A stretch of DNA of 52,350 bases from Clostridia bacterium (GCA_017444735.1 JAFSWB010000086.1:1-52350), one strand, 5' to 3'; shown: positions 33,368 to 42,376, counted from the first letter of the stretch. A program made the numbers and translations. The notes: a model not told the origin generated them from the sequence alone.

Positions 33368-34744
33368 TCAGTTGTTGACGATATTTTTAGCCCACCGCCC
33401 GGACCTTATGAAGAGGTATCCGACGAGGCATTTGAGCACGTTCAGTATCTGCACGGCGCCGTAGAGCGTGAAGACGGAAACGTCCGTGAAGGTCGCGAGA
33501 AGTATCACGGTCGGAACGGAGAAGACCCAGACGAAGCCGGAGTCGAACGCGAAGGTAATGAGCGCCTGACCGCCGGAACGGAGGGTGAAGTACTCGACGT
33601 TCGCTATCGACTCGAAGGGCATCGAGGCGGCGCAGATCAGCATCAGCCCCGTCGCCGTCGCCTTCACCGCGTCGGTCGTGTTGTAGAGGTGCGGGACGAC
33701 GCCGGAGATCGCCGCGTACGACGCGCCGACGACGATACTGACGGCGATGCCGAATTTCATCAGCCTGCGCGCCGCCGCTCTCGCCTCGTCGGCCTCTCCC
33801 GCCCCGAGCATCTGTCCGAGGATGATCCCGACCGATAGTCCGACCGAGAGGAACGCGACGGAGAAGACGTTGAAGAACGTTATATTCACGTTGTTCGCCG
33901 CGACGACGTCGAGGCCGCGCGTCGAATAATAACGGTTGAGGGTCGTGAGCCCCGCCGCCCATAGCGTCTCGTTCAGCATAAGCGGGAAGCCGCGCGCGAG
34001 GATCGAGAGGGCGAGCTTTCCGGGGATGCGAAACGTGCGGAAGACGCCGCGCAAAAACGGGCTTTTATCGGCTGTGATCCGCGAGTAGACCGCGACGACG
34101 AGAAGCTCGACGAAGCGGGAGACGACGGTCGCGATCGCCGCGCCCTTCACTCCGAGCGCGGGCGCGCCGAAGTGACCGAATATCAGTACGTAGTTGAGCC
34201 CGAGGTTGACCGCCATCGCGACGAAGCCGGAGACCATCGGGAGGACCGTTCTGTCCGTCTCGCGGAGCGTCGACGACCAGCACTGCGTCCACGCGAAGGG
34301 GAGGAGAGAGACGAGCATTATCGTAAGATAATCGTGCGCCGCCTCCGCCGAAGCCGCGGCGATCGACGGGTCGCCCTCCCCGCGGAGAAAGAGGTCCGCT
34401 ATCGGATCGCCCGCGAACGCGAAAAGAACGCACGCTCCCGCCGCGATCACCGTCGTGACGAGCAGCTTGAAGCGGAACGTCTGCCTCACGCCCTCCTCGT
34501 CGCCCTTGCCGTAGAACTGCGCGCCGAAAATGCCCGCGCCGGAGACCGCTCCGAAGATACAGAGCGCGAAGACGAAGATGAGCTGACCGGAGACGGAGAC
34601 GCCCGTCATCTCGGCGGTGCCGACGCGCCCGACCATGAGGTTGTCGAGCATATTGACGAAGTTCGTGATCCCGTTCTGAAGAAGGACCGGTATCATTATC
34701 GTGAAAACGCGGCGGTAAAACCGTTTTGTGTCTGTCTTTGCCAT
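33368..34744 (-). CDS. MATE family efflux transporter
   Basis: 458-residue integral membrane protein with about twelve hydrophobic segments. Family hallmarks are the start R-V-F-T-I-M-I-P-V-L-L-Q-N-G-I-T-N-F-V-N-M-L-D-N followed by M-V-G-R-V-G-T-A-E-M-T-G-V-S, and a repeat of this architecture in the second half. Such carriers use a sodium or proton gradient to export drugs or metabolites. It is the first gene of the leftward set, with AAGGAG before the ATG and 11 bases to the esterase. The substrate is not predictable; being co-transcribed with two esterases is unusual. Confidence 0.9.
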   Translation of the reverse strand: MAKTDTKRFYRRVFTIMIPVLLQNGITNFVNMLDNLMVGRVGTAEMTGVSVSGQLIFVFALCIFGAVSGAGIFGAQFYGKGDEEGVRQTFRFKLLVTTVIAAGACVLFAFAGDPIADLFLRGEGDPSIAAASAEAAHDYLTIMLVSLLPFAWTQCWSSTLRETDRTVLPMVSGFVAMAVNLGLNYVLIFGHFGAPALGVKGAAIATVVSRFVELLVVAVYSRITADKSPFLRGVFRTFRIPGKLALSILARGFPLMLNETLWAAGLTTLNRYYSTRGLDVVAANNVNITFFNVFSVAFLSVGLSVGIILGQMLGAGEADEARAAARRLMKFGIAVSIVVGASYAAISGVVPHLYNTTDAVKATATGLMLICAASMPFESIANVEYFTLRSGGQALITFAFDSGFVWVFSVPTVILLATFTDVSVFTLYGAVQILNVLKCLVGYLFIRSGRWAKNIVNN

Positions 34745-34765
34745 AAAAAACTCCTTTTCCCGTCA

Positions 34766-34794
34766 ATTATACAGCATCGCGGGCGGTTTGTGAA
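34766..34794 (-). promoter_or_regulatory. Promoter for MATE-esterase-CE7 set
   Basis: Read leftward, TTCACA (complement of 34789-34794) and TATAAT (complement of 34766-34771) are 17 bases apart, about 20 bases before the MATE start codon. No terminator was found between the three genes. Confidence 0.75.
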
Positions 34795-34822
34795 GTGTTT
34801 TCGCGGAAAACAACGATCCGCC

Positions 34823-34851
34823 TTGACGGAAACGGACGACTGTGGTAAAAT
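34823..34851 (+). promoter_or_regulatory. Promoter for PAP2 phosphatase
   Basis: TTGACG (34823-34828) and TAAAAT (34846-34851) are 17 bases apart, 22 bases before the start codon. It lies back to back with the MATE promoter. Confidence 0.75.
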
Positions 34852-34872
34852 ACCGGGGTGAGGTGATAAGAA

Positions 34873-35523
34873 ATGAAGAAAAAAGCAGTCGCGGCGGCAG
34901 TATTCTGCGCCCTGTTCGTTATTTTTACCGTTCTCGTCAGGACGGTCGGCGTCTCGGTCGTCGGACCGGGCGACGCCGAGGTCGGATTTTCATCCGTCAA
35001 TACCGCGGCGAGGGACGCGATCGGCGTCCGGCCCTCGCTTTATAAGCTGACCGAGTACCTCGGGTACGCGGCGATCGCGGTCGCCGCGGTCCTCGCGGCG
35101 CTCGGCGTCGGCCAGTTCATTAAAAGGAAGAGCCTTTTCCGCGTGGACGGCGAGCTTCTCGCCCTCGGCGGGCTGTACGCCGCGGCGCTCTTCTTCTACT
35201 CGTTCTTCGAGATCGTGAAGGTCAATTACCGCCCCGTCCTTGAGGAGGGAAAGACCGTTCCCGAGGCGTCCTACCCGTCGTCCCACACGATGCTCGTCGC
35301 CGTCATCCTGATCGGAGCGGCGCTCGTCGCCGGACGGTATCTCGGACGGCGCGCGGCGGCGGCGGTTTCCGTTTTCTTCGCGCTCATCACGTGCGTCACG
35401 GTCGTCGGCCGCGTTCTCTCCGGCGTCCACTGGATAACCGACATCGTCGGCGGCGCGCTCATCGCCGCCGCGCTCCTCTTCGCGTTCTCCGCCGTCCTCG
35501 ACGGGATCCCGAAAAAAGAATAG
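34873..35523 (+). CDS. PAP2-family membrane phosphatase
   Basis: 216-residue integral membrane phosphatase of the PAP2 family, acting on lipid phosphates such as phosphatidate or undecaprenyl diphosphate at the outer membrane face. The three signature motifs are K-V-N-Y-R-P at 116-121 (shortened form), P-S-S-H at 135-138, and R180 with H186 and D190 in G-R-V-L-S-G-V-H-W-I-T-D. Six hydrophobic segments are present. Which lipid it uses cannot be told. It is a single-gene unit with promoter and terminator. Confidence 0.9.
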   Translation: MKKKAVAAAVFCALFVIFTVLVRTVGVSVVGPGDAEVGFSSVNTAARDAIGVRPSLYKLTEYLGYAAIAVAAVLAALGVGQFIKRKSLFRVDGELLALGGLYAAALFFYSFFEIVKVNYRPVLEEGKTVPEASYPSSHTMLVAVILIGAALVAGRYLGRRAAAAVSVFFALITCVTVVGRVLSGVHWITDIVGGALIAAALLFAFSAVLDGIPKKE

Positions 35524-35544
35524 GGCAGCTTCCGCCGCCCTGTC

Positions 35545-35570
35545 AAAAGCGCCCGAAGGGGCGCTTTTTC
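35545..35570 (+). terminator. Terminator after PAP2 gene
   Basis: GCGCCC (35549-35554) and GGGCGC (35559-35564) pair around GAAG and extend into flanking AAA/TTT, ending in a T-run. It stands 20 bases after the stop. Confidence 0.82.
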
Positions 35571-35639
35571 TTTACGCATAAAACCGGGACGTCTTTCATA
35601 GTTTTGAATAACAAACAAAAGAAAGGTCCGGTAAAAAAA

Positions 35640-36569
35640 GTGACTGACAACCGATTTCTTCCGGAGGGGTCCCTGATAGGGACGCCGGAAAACACGTTTT
35701 ACACGGCCGGGACGCGCGGTCTGCTCCGCGCGAAGGAGGCCGGCGCGACGCTCGAGGCGCAGGTCCTCGAGTGTTCGCCCCGCGATATGGCGCTCGTCGT
35801 CGATCTCGGCGGCGTCCGCGGGATCATCCCGCGCGCGGAGGCGGGACTCGGAGAGGGCGGAGAACCGGTCAGGGACATAGCCGTCGTCACCCGCGTCAGC
35901 CGCGCGGCGTGCTTCAAGGTCCTGTCCGTCTCGGACGGACGGGCGATCCTCTCGCGCCGCGCGGCGCAGGAGGAGTGCCGCCGCGAGTACGTCTCCCGCC
36001 TGCGGCCCGGCGACGTGATACGGGCGGCGGTGACGCACCTCGAGCCGTTCGGGGCTTTCGTCGATATCGGGCGCGGGATCGTCTCGCTCCTCACCGTCGA
36101 CACGATCTCCGTTTCCCGGATATCGCACCCGTCCGACCGGTTCAACGTCGGAGGGCGGATATCGGCGGTCGTGAAATCGGTCGACGGGACGACCGGGCGC
36201 GTCTTTCTCACCCACCGGGAGCTGCTCGGGACGTGGGAGGAGAACGCGGCGCTCATCACCCCCTCCGCGACGGTCCGGGGGATCGTCAGAAGCGTCGAGG
36301 ATTACGGAGTTTTCGTCGAACTCGCCCCGAACCTCGCCGGGCTCGCCGAGTACAGGGACGGCGTTTACCCCGGCGACCGGTGCGCCGTTTTCATCAAAAG
36401 CGTGATACCCGAGAAGATGAAGATAAAACTCGTTATGGTCGATTGCGGCGGGACGGCGGAGAGGATGCCTCTCCGGTATTTCCTCACCGCGGAGAACACG
36501 GAGCGGATCGACCGCTGGCGCTATTCCCCCGCCGTCTGTCCCCGCGTCGTCGAGTCGGTTTTCGCATAG
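35640..36569 (+). CDS. S1-domain RNA-binding protein
   Basis: 309-residue protein with three S1-like segments, at about 35-105 (L-V-V-D-L-G-G-V-R-G-I-I-P-R-A-E), 118-185 (P-G-D-V-I-R-A-A-V-T-H-L-E-P-F-G-A-F-V-D-I-G) and 208-275 (V-R-G-I-V-R-S-V-E-D-Y-G-V-F-V-E-L). It is much shorter than ribosomal protein S1 and matches a Clostridia group of unknown role, likely binding RNA in translation or decay. GTG at 35640 gives M-T-D-N-R-F-L-P-E-G, the usual start of the group; AAAGG lies upstream at a slightly long distance, and a TTG at 35604 is an alternative. Confidence 0.78.
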   Translation: MTDNRFLPEGSLIGTPENTFYTAGTRGLLRAKEAGATLEAQVLECSPRDMALVVDLGGVRGIIPRAEAGLGEGGEPVRDIAVVTRVSRAACFKVLSVSDGRAILSRRAAQEECRREYVSRLRPGDVIRAAVTHLEPFGAFVDIGRGIVSLLTVDTISVSRISHPSDRFNVGGRISAVVKSVDGTTGRVFLTHRELLGTWEENAALITPSATVRGIVRSVEDYGVFVELAPNLAGLAEYRDGVYPGDRCAVFIKSVIPEKMKIKLVMVDCGGTAERMPLRYFLTAENTERIDRWRYSPAVCPRVVESVFA

Positions 36570-36587
36570 TTCCCGCGGATTTTACAT

Positions 36588-36624
36588 AAATACCCGTCCC
36601 CCGCGCGGCGGAGGACGGGTATTT
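36588..36624 (+). terminator. Stem-loop terminator after S1-domain gene
   Basis: AAATACCCGTCC (36588-36599) pairs perfectly with GGACGGGTATTT (36613-36624). The T-run is short, so termination may be partial. Confidence 0.7.
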
Positions 36625-36678
36625 CATATCCGGCCGTCCGACGGAATACCGTTCTTTACCGTTTTTTCGCTCCCGGGG

Positions 36679-36707
36679 TTGAAAAAGGCGGAACAATGCT
36701 GTAAAAT
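36679..36707 (+). promoter_or_regulatory. Promoter for diguanylate cyclase gene
   Basis: TTGAAA (36679-36684) and TAAAAT (36702-36707) are 17 bases apart. The leader of about 85 bases holds a small hairpin (CGTCGGC/GCCGGACG region, about 36729-36750) but no recognisable c-di-GMP riboswitch core. Confidence 0.75.
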
Positions 36708-36797
36708 GTATTGTAATATTATCTCCGTACCGTCGGCTTTCGCCGGACGGCGGCCCGCCCGGCGCCGCCGAAAACAGCAGGAAAGGCGGAAAACCAA

Positions 36798-38933
36798 ATG
36801 AAAAAAGCGAAAAGGATCGCGGCGTTTTCGATCATGCTGATCGTATTCGCGCTGTCCGTTTTTCCATCTTTCGCTGTCGCCGCCGACGGCGAGGGGAAAG
36901 AGACGGTCCGCGTCGGATGGCACGTGGAGCCGTACTTCATGGTCGACGGATACGGCAGGCGTTCGGGCTATTCCTATGAATACCAGTGGAAGGTCTCCGC
37001 GTACACCGGATGGGAATACGAATACGTCGAGGGGACCTGGACGGAGCTTCTCGGTATGCTCCGGCGGGGCGAGATCGACGTCATGGCGAACGTATCGTTC
37101 ACCGAGGAGCGCGCGAAGGATATCCTTTACGCCTCTCTGCCGATGGGGACGGAGTCGTACTACATCTACGTTTCCCCCGACAACACGGAGATCACCGAGG
37201 AGGATTACTCCGCCCTGAACGGGAAGACGGTCGGGGTGACCGAGGGATCGATCCAGAGGGACTTTTTCGTGAAATGGGCTGATGCGCACGGGATCGACGT
37301 CGATCTCGTCGAGATAAACGGATCGGATACCGAATCCCTCGGGGAGCTCGGCGACAGATACGACGCTTTCGTGTCGCTCGACGTCTACGGCGATCCCGCC
37401 GTCGCGGTCCCGGTCTGCAAGATCGGTTCGTCGGACTTCTATTTCGCCGTCAGCCGCGAGCGGCCGGATCTGCTCGCCGAGCTTGACGCCGCGATGAACC
37501 GGATCCAGAACGAGAACAGGTATTTCAATCAGCAGCTTCACGAAAAGTACCTGTCCGCCGCGGCGACCGACCGGTATCTCACCGCGAAGGAGAAGGACTG
37601 GCTGGATGGCCACGGCAAGATCCGCGTGGGGTATCAGGACAATTATCTCGCGTTCTGCGCGAAGGATCCCGCGACGGGAGAGCTGACCGGGGCGCTCAGA
37701 AACTTTCTCGAATACGGCGAGACCGCGCTTGAGAACGCGCGCGTCTCTTTTGAACCCCGGGTCTATGCCACCGCGTCCGCGGCGATCGAGGCGATGAAGA
37801 ACGGCGAGGTGGACTGCGTGTTCCCCGCCAACCTGACCGATTACGACAGCGAGACGCTCGACGTCGTTATGACTCCCGCCCTGATGCGGACGGAGATGGA
37901 CGCCGTCGTGCGCTCGTCTGAGAAAAAGGAATTCATCCTCAAGGAAGACGTGGTCGTCGCCGTCAACCGCGGCAACACGAATTACGATATGTTCCTCGCG
38001 GATCACTATCCCGGGTGGAAAAGGGCGTATTTCGACGACACTCCGAAGGGGCTCGACGCCGTGGCGGCGGGCGAGGCGGACTGCGTCATCATAAGCAACT
38101 ACCGTTACAGCAACATATCCCGGCAGTGTGAAAAGCTCCGTCTGTCGACGGTCTACACCGGCGTCGATATGGACTACTGCTTCGCCGTGAACAAGGGGGA
38201 GGTCGAGCTTTATTCGGTCCTCGCCAAGGTGATCGGCGCCGTTCCGAGCTCCGTCGTCCACACGGCGCTGACTTACTATTCAACCGAGGACGTGAAGACG
38301 AGCTTCACCGACGTGATAAAGGATCATCTGTTCATAATCATGACGGTCATCGCGGCGATCCTCGCGGTGATCCTCGTTCTGCTCCTGCGCAGCATCAGAG
38401 CGGAAAAGAAGATAATCGAGGAGGAACGTCTCGTCAGCGACCTCAACAAGCGTGTGTTCGTCGACGCCCTGACCTCGGTGAAGAACAAGGGGGCGTTCAC
38501 GAACAGCGTCGGCGAGCTTCAGAAAAAGCTCGATCAGGGCGAAAAGGTCGAGTTCGCCATCGGCGTCTTCGACTGCGACAACCTGAAATCGGTCAACGAC
38601 CGGCACGGTCACGACAGGGGCGACGAGTATATCAGGAATTCGAGCCGTCTGATCTGCCGCGTCTTCGGACACAGTCCCGTCTTCAGGATCGGCGGGGACG
38701 AGTTCGCCGTCATCCTCCAGAACGAGGATTACGAAAACAGGGAAGAGCTCGCGGATCTGTTCGAGCGCGAGAAAAAGGAGCTGTGCAAAAACGCGGAGAA
38801 CCGCTGGGACGAGCCGCGCGTCGCGATCGGAATCGCAGTCTACGATCCGGAAAGGGACGCCTCCGTTACGGACACCGTGCACCGCGCGGATAAGATAATG
38901 TACGAGAACAAGCGCCTCGGAAAGGAAAGCTGA
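36798..38933 (+). CDS. Diguanylate cyclase with two extracellular sensor domains
   Basis: 711-residue membrane signal protein. A signal anchor (1-28) is followed by two tandem family-3 solute-binding domains, about 35-255 (V-R-V-G-W-H-V-E-P-Y) and 270-500 (I-R-V-G-Y-Q-D-N-Y-L), both outside the cell. A membrane helix lies at about 510-532. The cytoplasmic GGDEF domain has an intact catalytic G-G-D-E-F at 632-636 and D-x-L-K-S-V-N-D before it, so it should make c-di-GMP from GTP. The usual R-x-x-D inhibitory site before GGDEF is absent. Ligands such as amino acids may control surface attachment or motility. AAAGG precedes the ATG. Confidence 0.9.
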   Translation: MKKAKRIAAFSIMLIVFALSVFPSFAVAADGEGKETVRVGWHVEPYFMVDGYGRRSGYSYEYQWKVSAYTGWEYEYVEGTWTELLGMLRRGEIDVMANVSFTEERAKDILYASLPMGTESYYIYVSPDNTEITEEDYSALNGKTVGVTEGSIQRDFFVKWADAHGIDVDLVEINGSDTESLGELGDRYDAFVSLDVYGDPAVAVPVCKIGSSDFYFAVSRERPDLLAELDAAMNRIQNENRYFNQQLHEKYLSAAATDRYLTAKEKDWLDGHGKIRVGYQDNYLAFCAKDPATGELTGALRNFLEYGETALENARVSFEPRVYATASAAIEAMKNGEVDCVFPANLTDYDSETLDVVMTPALMRTEMDAVVRSSEKKEFILKEDVVVAVNRGNTNYDMFLADHYPGWKRAYFDDTPKGLDAVAAGEADCVIISNYRYSNISRQCEKLRLSTVYTGVDMDYCFAVNKGEVELYSVLAKVIGAVPSSVVHTALTYYSTEDVKTSFTDVIKDHLFIIMTVIAAILAVILVLLLRSIRAEKKIIEEERLVSDLNKRVFVDALTSVKNKGAFTNSVGELQKKLDQGEKVEFAIGVFDCDNLKSVNDRHGHDRGDEYIRNSSRLICRVFGHSPVFRIGGDEFAVILQNEDYENREELADLFEREKKELCKNAENRWDEPRVAIGIAVYDPERDASVTDTVHRADKIMYENKRLGKES

Positions 38934-39031
38934 TCCGTAGGGTAACAGGAGCTATCCGAACCCGCCCGAAGCGGCGTCTTTACGGCATCTTTTCGTTTCT
39001 CGTCCTTGCCTTACGTACCGATCAAAAACTG

Positions 39032-39078
39032 AAATCCGCAGGTCTCATCTTTTCGGATGAAACCTGCGGATTTTTTCT
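39032..39078. terminator. Bidirectional terminator between converging units
   Basis: AAATCCGCAGGT (39032-39043) pairs with ACCTGCGGATTT (39062-39073), extended by CTCATC/GATGA inside and followed by a T-run. It resembles the hairpin at 33-77. It separates the cyclase gene from the leftward murC-thiN-HAD set. Confidence 0.85.
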
Positions 39079-39092
39079 GCTTTTTCGAGTCG

Positions 39093-39743
39093 TTATCCGA
39101 GTATCGCGTCGCGGAGCTTCCGCGTGTCCCTCACGTACACGTCCGACAGCTCCTCGAGCTCCTTCGCGGGCAGCTCGTATTTGTCGTACACGCCGATCAC
39201 GCGGTAGCCGGCTCTTTTCGCCGTCGTCGCGGCGAAGAACGAGTCCTCGACGACCGCGGTCTCTCCCCGCTCCGTTCCGAGCGACGCCCGCGCCGTGTCG
39301 AATATCTCCGGGCGCTCCTTCGTGAGACCGAGCGTCTCGCACGAGAAAACGCCCGTCAGAAGGTCGAGAAGGCCGCATCTTTTCAGCGCCGCCTCGATCA
39401 GGTACGCGTCCGTCACCGTCGCGACGCACGCGGGGACGCCCGCCGCCTTCATATCGCGGAGAAGCTCCGGTATCCCCGGCTTCGGGAGGACCTGACCGAA
39501 GTATTTCGGCTCGATGATCCCGTAGACCCCCGCGATGATCTCGTCCTCCGTGACGGAGAGGCCGTAGTATCTTTTGAAATACGCCGCCGCCTCGGAGAGC
39601 GTCATTTTTTTGTATTTTTCGTCGATATCCGCCTCCGGTTCGAGACCCATCGAGCGGATGTAATCGGAGCTGACCGTCGCCCATATCCCCATGGAGTCGA
39701 ACAGCGTTCCGTCAAAATCGAATATCGCGCCTTTGATCTTCAT
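39093..39743 (-). CDS. HAD-family phosphatase/phosphoglucomutase-like
   Basis: 216-residue HAD hydrolase of the beta-phosphoglucomutase-like group. The nucleophile motif is D-F-D-G-T-L at 9-14 (Asp9, Asp11), the cap is helical at about 15-85, and V-V-E-D-S near residue 170 is the usual acidic motif. It likely removes phosphate from a small sugar or nucleotide; the substrate cannot be read. It is the last gene of the leftward set, three bases after thiN, and ends at a bidirectional terminator. Confidence 0.85.
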   Translation of the reverse strand: MKIKGAIFDFDGTLFDSMGIWATVSSDYIRSMGLEPEADIDEKYKKMTLSEAAAYFKRYYGLSVTEDEIIAGVYGIIEPKYFGQVLPKPGIPELLRDMKAAGVPACVATVTDAYLIEAALKRCGLLDLLTGVFSCETLGLTKERPEIFDTARASLGTERGETAVVEDSFFAATTAKRAGYRVIGVYDKYELPAKELEELSDVYVRDTRKLRDAILG

Positions 39744-39746
39744 TTT

Positions 39747-40370
39747 TTACTTCCTTGACGTTATTACGAGCAGTACGCCCGACTTTACCGATATACGCGC
39801 CTCGTCCGCCGCCCATTCGTTGCTCGCGCCGAGCGGGAAGGACGGGCTGAGCGTTCCGTCCTCAAGCTCGTATTTCGTTCCCCGGATCGTCACGCCGCGC
39901 GCCTCCCCCGAGCCCGCGAAGACGGAGAGGGAGAAGCCGTCGCGCCGCGGAAACGCCGTCTCGCCCGCGGACGGACCGAACGCCGCCGCGTACTCGCCGT
40001 TTCCGGACGCCCTCACGAAAAGGCCAGCCTCCGCCCCGAAGACCATCGTCTCGAGGTTGGCGAGCGTGTGGTCGAGCCGCCCGCCGAAGGCGCACCTTAT
40101 GTCGACGCTGTCGAAGCCTTGCCTGACCGCGTACCTCATGGCGATCATCGTGTCGGTGTCGTCCTTTTCGACGGGGAGACGCAGGACGGGGACGCCGTCC
40201 GGCAGCGGCCCGCCGTAGGAGTCGAAATCGCCGACGCACAGATCGGGGACCACGCCCTGACGCTCCGCGTAAAGACAGCCGCGGTCGCATCCGATCACGA
40301 ACGCGCCGCCGACGTCGGCGAGGGGCTCCTCGTCGCCGCCGGATATTATGACACAGCGTTTTTTCTTCAT
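39747..40370 (-). CDS. thiN: Thiamine pyrophosphokinase
   Basis: 207-residue enzyme that transfers pyrophosphate from ATP to thiamine to give thiamine diphosphate. Motifs typical of ThiN are present: I-I-S-G-G at the start, G-C-D-R-G near 28, G-D-F-D-S near 48, K-D-D-T-D-T near 70, G-G-R-L-D-H near 96 and the C-terminal G-A-S-N-E-W. Length is normal. Its start overlaps the murC stop by four bases, so translation is coupled to cell-wall synthesis, an arrangement without clear functional logic. Confidence 0.92.
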   Translation of the reverse strand: MKKKRCVIISGGDEEPLADVGGAFVIGCDRGCLYAERQGVVPDLCVGDFDSYGGPLPDGVPVLRLPVEKDDTDTMIAMRYAVRQGFDSVDIRCAFGGRLDHTLANLETMVFGAEAGLFVRASGNGEYAAAFGPSAGETAFPRRDGFSLSVFAGSGEARGVTIRGTKYELEDGTLSPSFPLGASNEWAADEARISVKSGVLLVITSRK

Positions 40371-41776
40371 CTTTTACCTGCCAGTATGCCCGGAAGCCGG
40401 TCGATATCGCCCGCGCCCGCGACGAGGACGCAGTCGCCGTCCTTCGCCTCGCTCTCCACCGCGCGGGCGGCGTCCTCGAGCGACGGCGCCGACACGGCGC
40501 GCGCGCCGAGCTTTGAGACGGCGTCGGCGAGCCCGTCCGAGCTCACGCCGTAGATATTCGTTTCGCGCGCGGGGTAGATCGGCGCGAGGACGACGAGCTC
40601 CGCTCCGTGAGAGGAGAGGACCTCGGCGAAATCCGAAAACAGTTTCTTCGTCCGCGAAAAGGTGTGGGGCTGAAAGACGACGAAGAGACGGTCGTATCCC
40701 ATATTCGCCGCCGTTTTCAGCGTCGCGCCGAGCTCCGTCGGGTGATGGGCGTAGTCGTCGTAGACGTCCGCTCCGCGCGCCGTTTTTCCGACGTATTCCA
40801 TCCGGCGCATTATCCCGCGGTAGTTCGCGAGTCCGCGCCTCACCGCCTCGGCGGACGCGCCCGCCGTGACCGCCGCCGCGGCGGCGGCGAGAGCGTCCTT
40901 CACGACGTGTTCTCCGGGTACGTTTATCTCCGCCGGGGTGAGGAGCTCTCCGCGGTACGTGACGTCGAACGACGATCCGCGTCCGCCGAGCTTCACGTTC
41001 TGTGCGGAAAAATCGCATCCCGCCCCGCCGAAAGTGACGGTGCGGATCCCGGCGCGGCGCGCCGCCTCTGCGACGTTCGCGTCGTCGCCGTTCACGACGG
41101 CGAGGTCCGCTTTTTTGAGGAAAGCCGCGAAGTGGTCGATTATCATATCAATCGACTTGAAGTAGTCGGGATGGTCCATATCGATATTGAGAACGACGGG
41201 CAGGGTGGGGTAGAAATCGAGGAACGAGCCCATATACTCGCACGCCTCGAAAACGAAGTAACCGTCGCCTCCGATCACGTTGCACTCGCCCGTCTGCCTC
41301 ATCCTCGCGCCGCCGAAAACGGTCGGATCGAAGCCCGCCGCCTCGAGAAGCGAGTACGTGATCGCCGTCGCGGTGCTCTTGCCGTGCATTCCGGAGACGC
41401 CGATGCGGACCGGGTAGTCCTTCATCAGGTAGCCGAGATAATCGGCGCGCGAGATCAGCGGTTTTCCGGTCTCTCTCGCCCGTCGGATCACCGGGTCGTC
41501 GTCCTTCATCGCCACCGTGTAGACGACGGCGTCGGATTCGTCGGCGAACCGCTCCTCCGACGTGTATACGACGCGGACTCCCTCCTCGGCGATCTTTCTC
41601 GTCAGGGCGCTTTCCGTCCGGTCGTACCCCGCGACGTCGTGACCGCGCAGAACGGAGAGTTTAGCGAGCGAACTCATCGAGACGCCGCCGACTCCCGCGA
41701 AAAATATTCTCTTTTTACCCTCGCCGAGGATCGCCTTGATGCCCTCGTATCCGAAGTGAGTGTTGTCGAGCGCCAT
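40367..41776 (-). CDS. murC: UDP-N-acetylmuramate-L-alanine ligase
   Basis: 469-residue Mur ligase that adds the first amino acid to UDP-MurNAc in peptidoglycan synthesis. The N-terminal nucleotide site F-F-A-G-V-G-G-V-S-M-S (25-35) is typical of MurC. The ATP loop reads G-M-H-G-K-S-T at 129-135, where most relatives have G-T-H-G-K-T. D-D-Y-A-H-H-P-T-E in the C-terminal third is diagnostic. Length is normal. It is first of three leftward genes. The 204-base AT-rich gap to spoVG must hold its promoter, but no clear -35/-10 pair was found. Confidence 0.93.
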   Translation of the reverse strand: MALDNTHFGYEGIKAILGEGKKRIFFAGVGGVSMSSLAKLSVLRGHDVAGYDRTESALTRKIAEEGVRVVYTSEERFADESDAVVYTVAMKDDDPVIRRARETGKPLISRADYLGYLMKDYPVRIGVSGMHGKSTATAITYSLLEAAGFDPTVFGGARMRQTGECNVIGGDGYFVFEACEYMGSFLDFYPTLPVVLNIDMDHPDYFKSIDMIIDHFAAFLKKADLAVVNGDDANVAEAARRAGIRTVTFGGAGCDFSAQNVKLGGRGSSFDVTYRGELLTPAEINVPGEHVVKDALAAAAAAVTAGASAEAVRRGLANYRGIMRRMEYVGKTARGADVYDDYAHHPTELGATLKTAANMGYDRLFVVFQPHTFSRTKKLFSDFAEVLSSHGAELVVLAPIYPARETNIYGVSSDGLADAVSKLGARAVSAPSLEDAARAVESEAKDGDCVLVAGAGDIDRLPGILAGKR

Positions 41777-41980
41777 TTACGGACACGCCCCCTTCAAAAA
41801 AATCGCATTTTTTGTCCAAAATTATCAAGTTTACTCTAATGTACACGAAAAAAAAGCGGATAAACGGTTAATATTCAATACTATTTCAAAAAAATACACA
41901 TTTCAAAGCATAAAAATTCACAAAATAGCGTTAAAATACCCTTGTATACTGTACTGATTTTCAAAAACGGGAGAAAACTC

Positions 41981-42313
41981 ATGTTAATCACAGACGTAAA
42001 GGTCAGGAAACTGTTTGACGAAGGACCGATGAAGGCTATCGTCTCTGTGACTTTTGATTCTCAGCTCGCTTTGCACGACATTAAAGTTATAAACGCCAGG
42101 GATAAACATTTTATCGTTATGCCGTCGAGGAAAAACCCGGACGGTACATACCGCGACATCGTCCATCCGATCAGCGCGGACTTCCGCGCCGAGCTCGAGC
42201 GCGCCGTTCTGCGCGCGTACGAGGAGGAAGCGGCGAGAGCCGCCGCCGCGGCGTTCGAAGAGAACTGCGCGGAAGCGCAGGAGGAACCGGCCCCCGAGAC
42301 ACCCGCCGAGTGA
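41981..42313 (+). CDS. spoVG: Septation regulator SpoVG
   Basis: 110-residue RNA/DNA-binding regulator that influences septation and sporulation genes in Bacillota. The whole conserved core is present: M-L-I-T-D-V-K-V-R-K-L, A-I-V-S-V-T-F-D, L-H-D-I-K-V-I-N, F-I-V-M-P-S-R-K and D-I-V-H-P-I. The tail (75-110) is Ala/Glu-rich. ATG at 41981 follows GGGAG; the longer upstream frame has no support. It sits between murC and the V-ATPase operon with its own terminator. The AT-rich upstream region 41777-41980 contains TATACT at 41945 as a possible -10. Confidence 0.93.
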   Translation: MLITDVKVRKLFDEGPMKAIVSVTFDSQLALHDIKVINARDKHFIVMPSRKNPDGTYRDIVHPISADFRAELERAVLRAYEEEAARAAAAAFEENCAEAQEEPAPETPAE

Positions 42314-42347
42314 CGCGCTTCGGCTTACTGCGAACAGAATACCGACC

Positions 42348-42376
42348 GACCCGCCGCATCACGGCGGGTCCTTTTT
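42348..42376 (+). terminator. Terminator after spoVG
   Basis: GACCCGCCG (42348-42356) and CGGCGGGTC (42362-42370) pair around CATCA, followed by CTTTTT. Confidence 0.88.

Noticed and set aside
36708..36797. c-di-GMP riboswitch before the cyclase gene
   Set aside because: The leader is short and lacks the conserved riboswitch core; only a small local hairpin is present.
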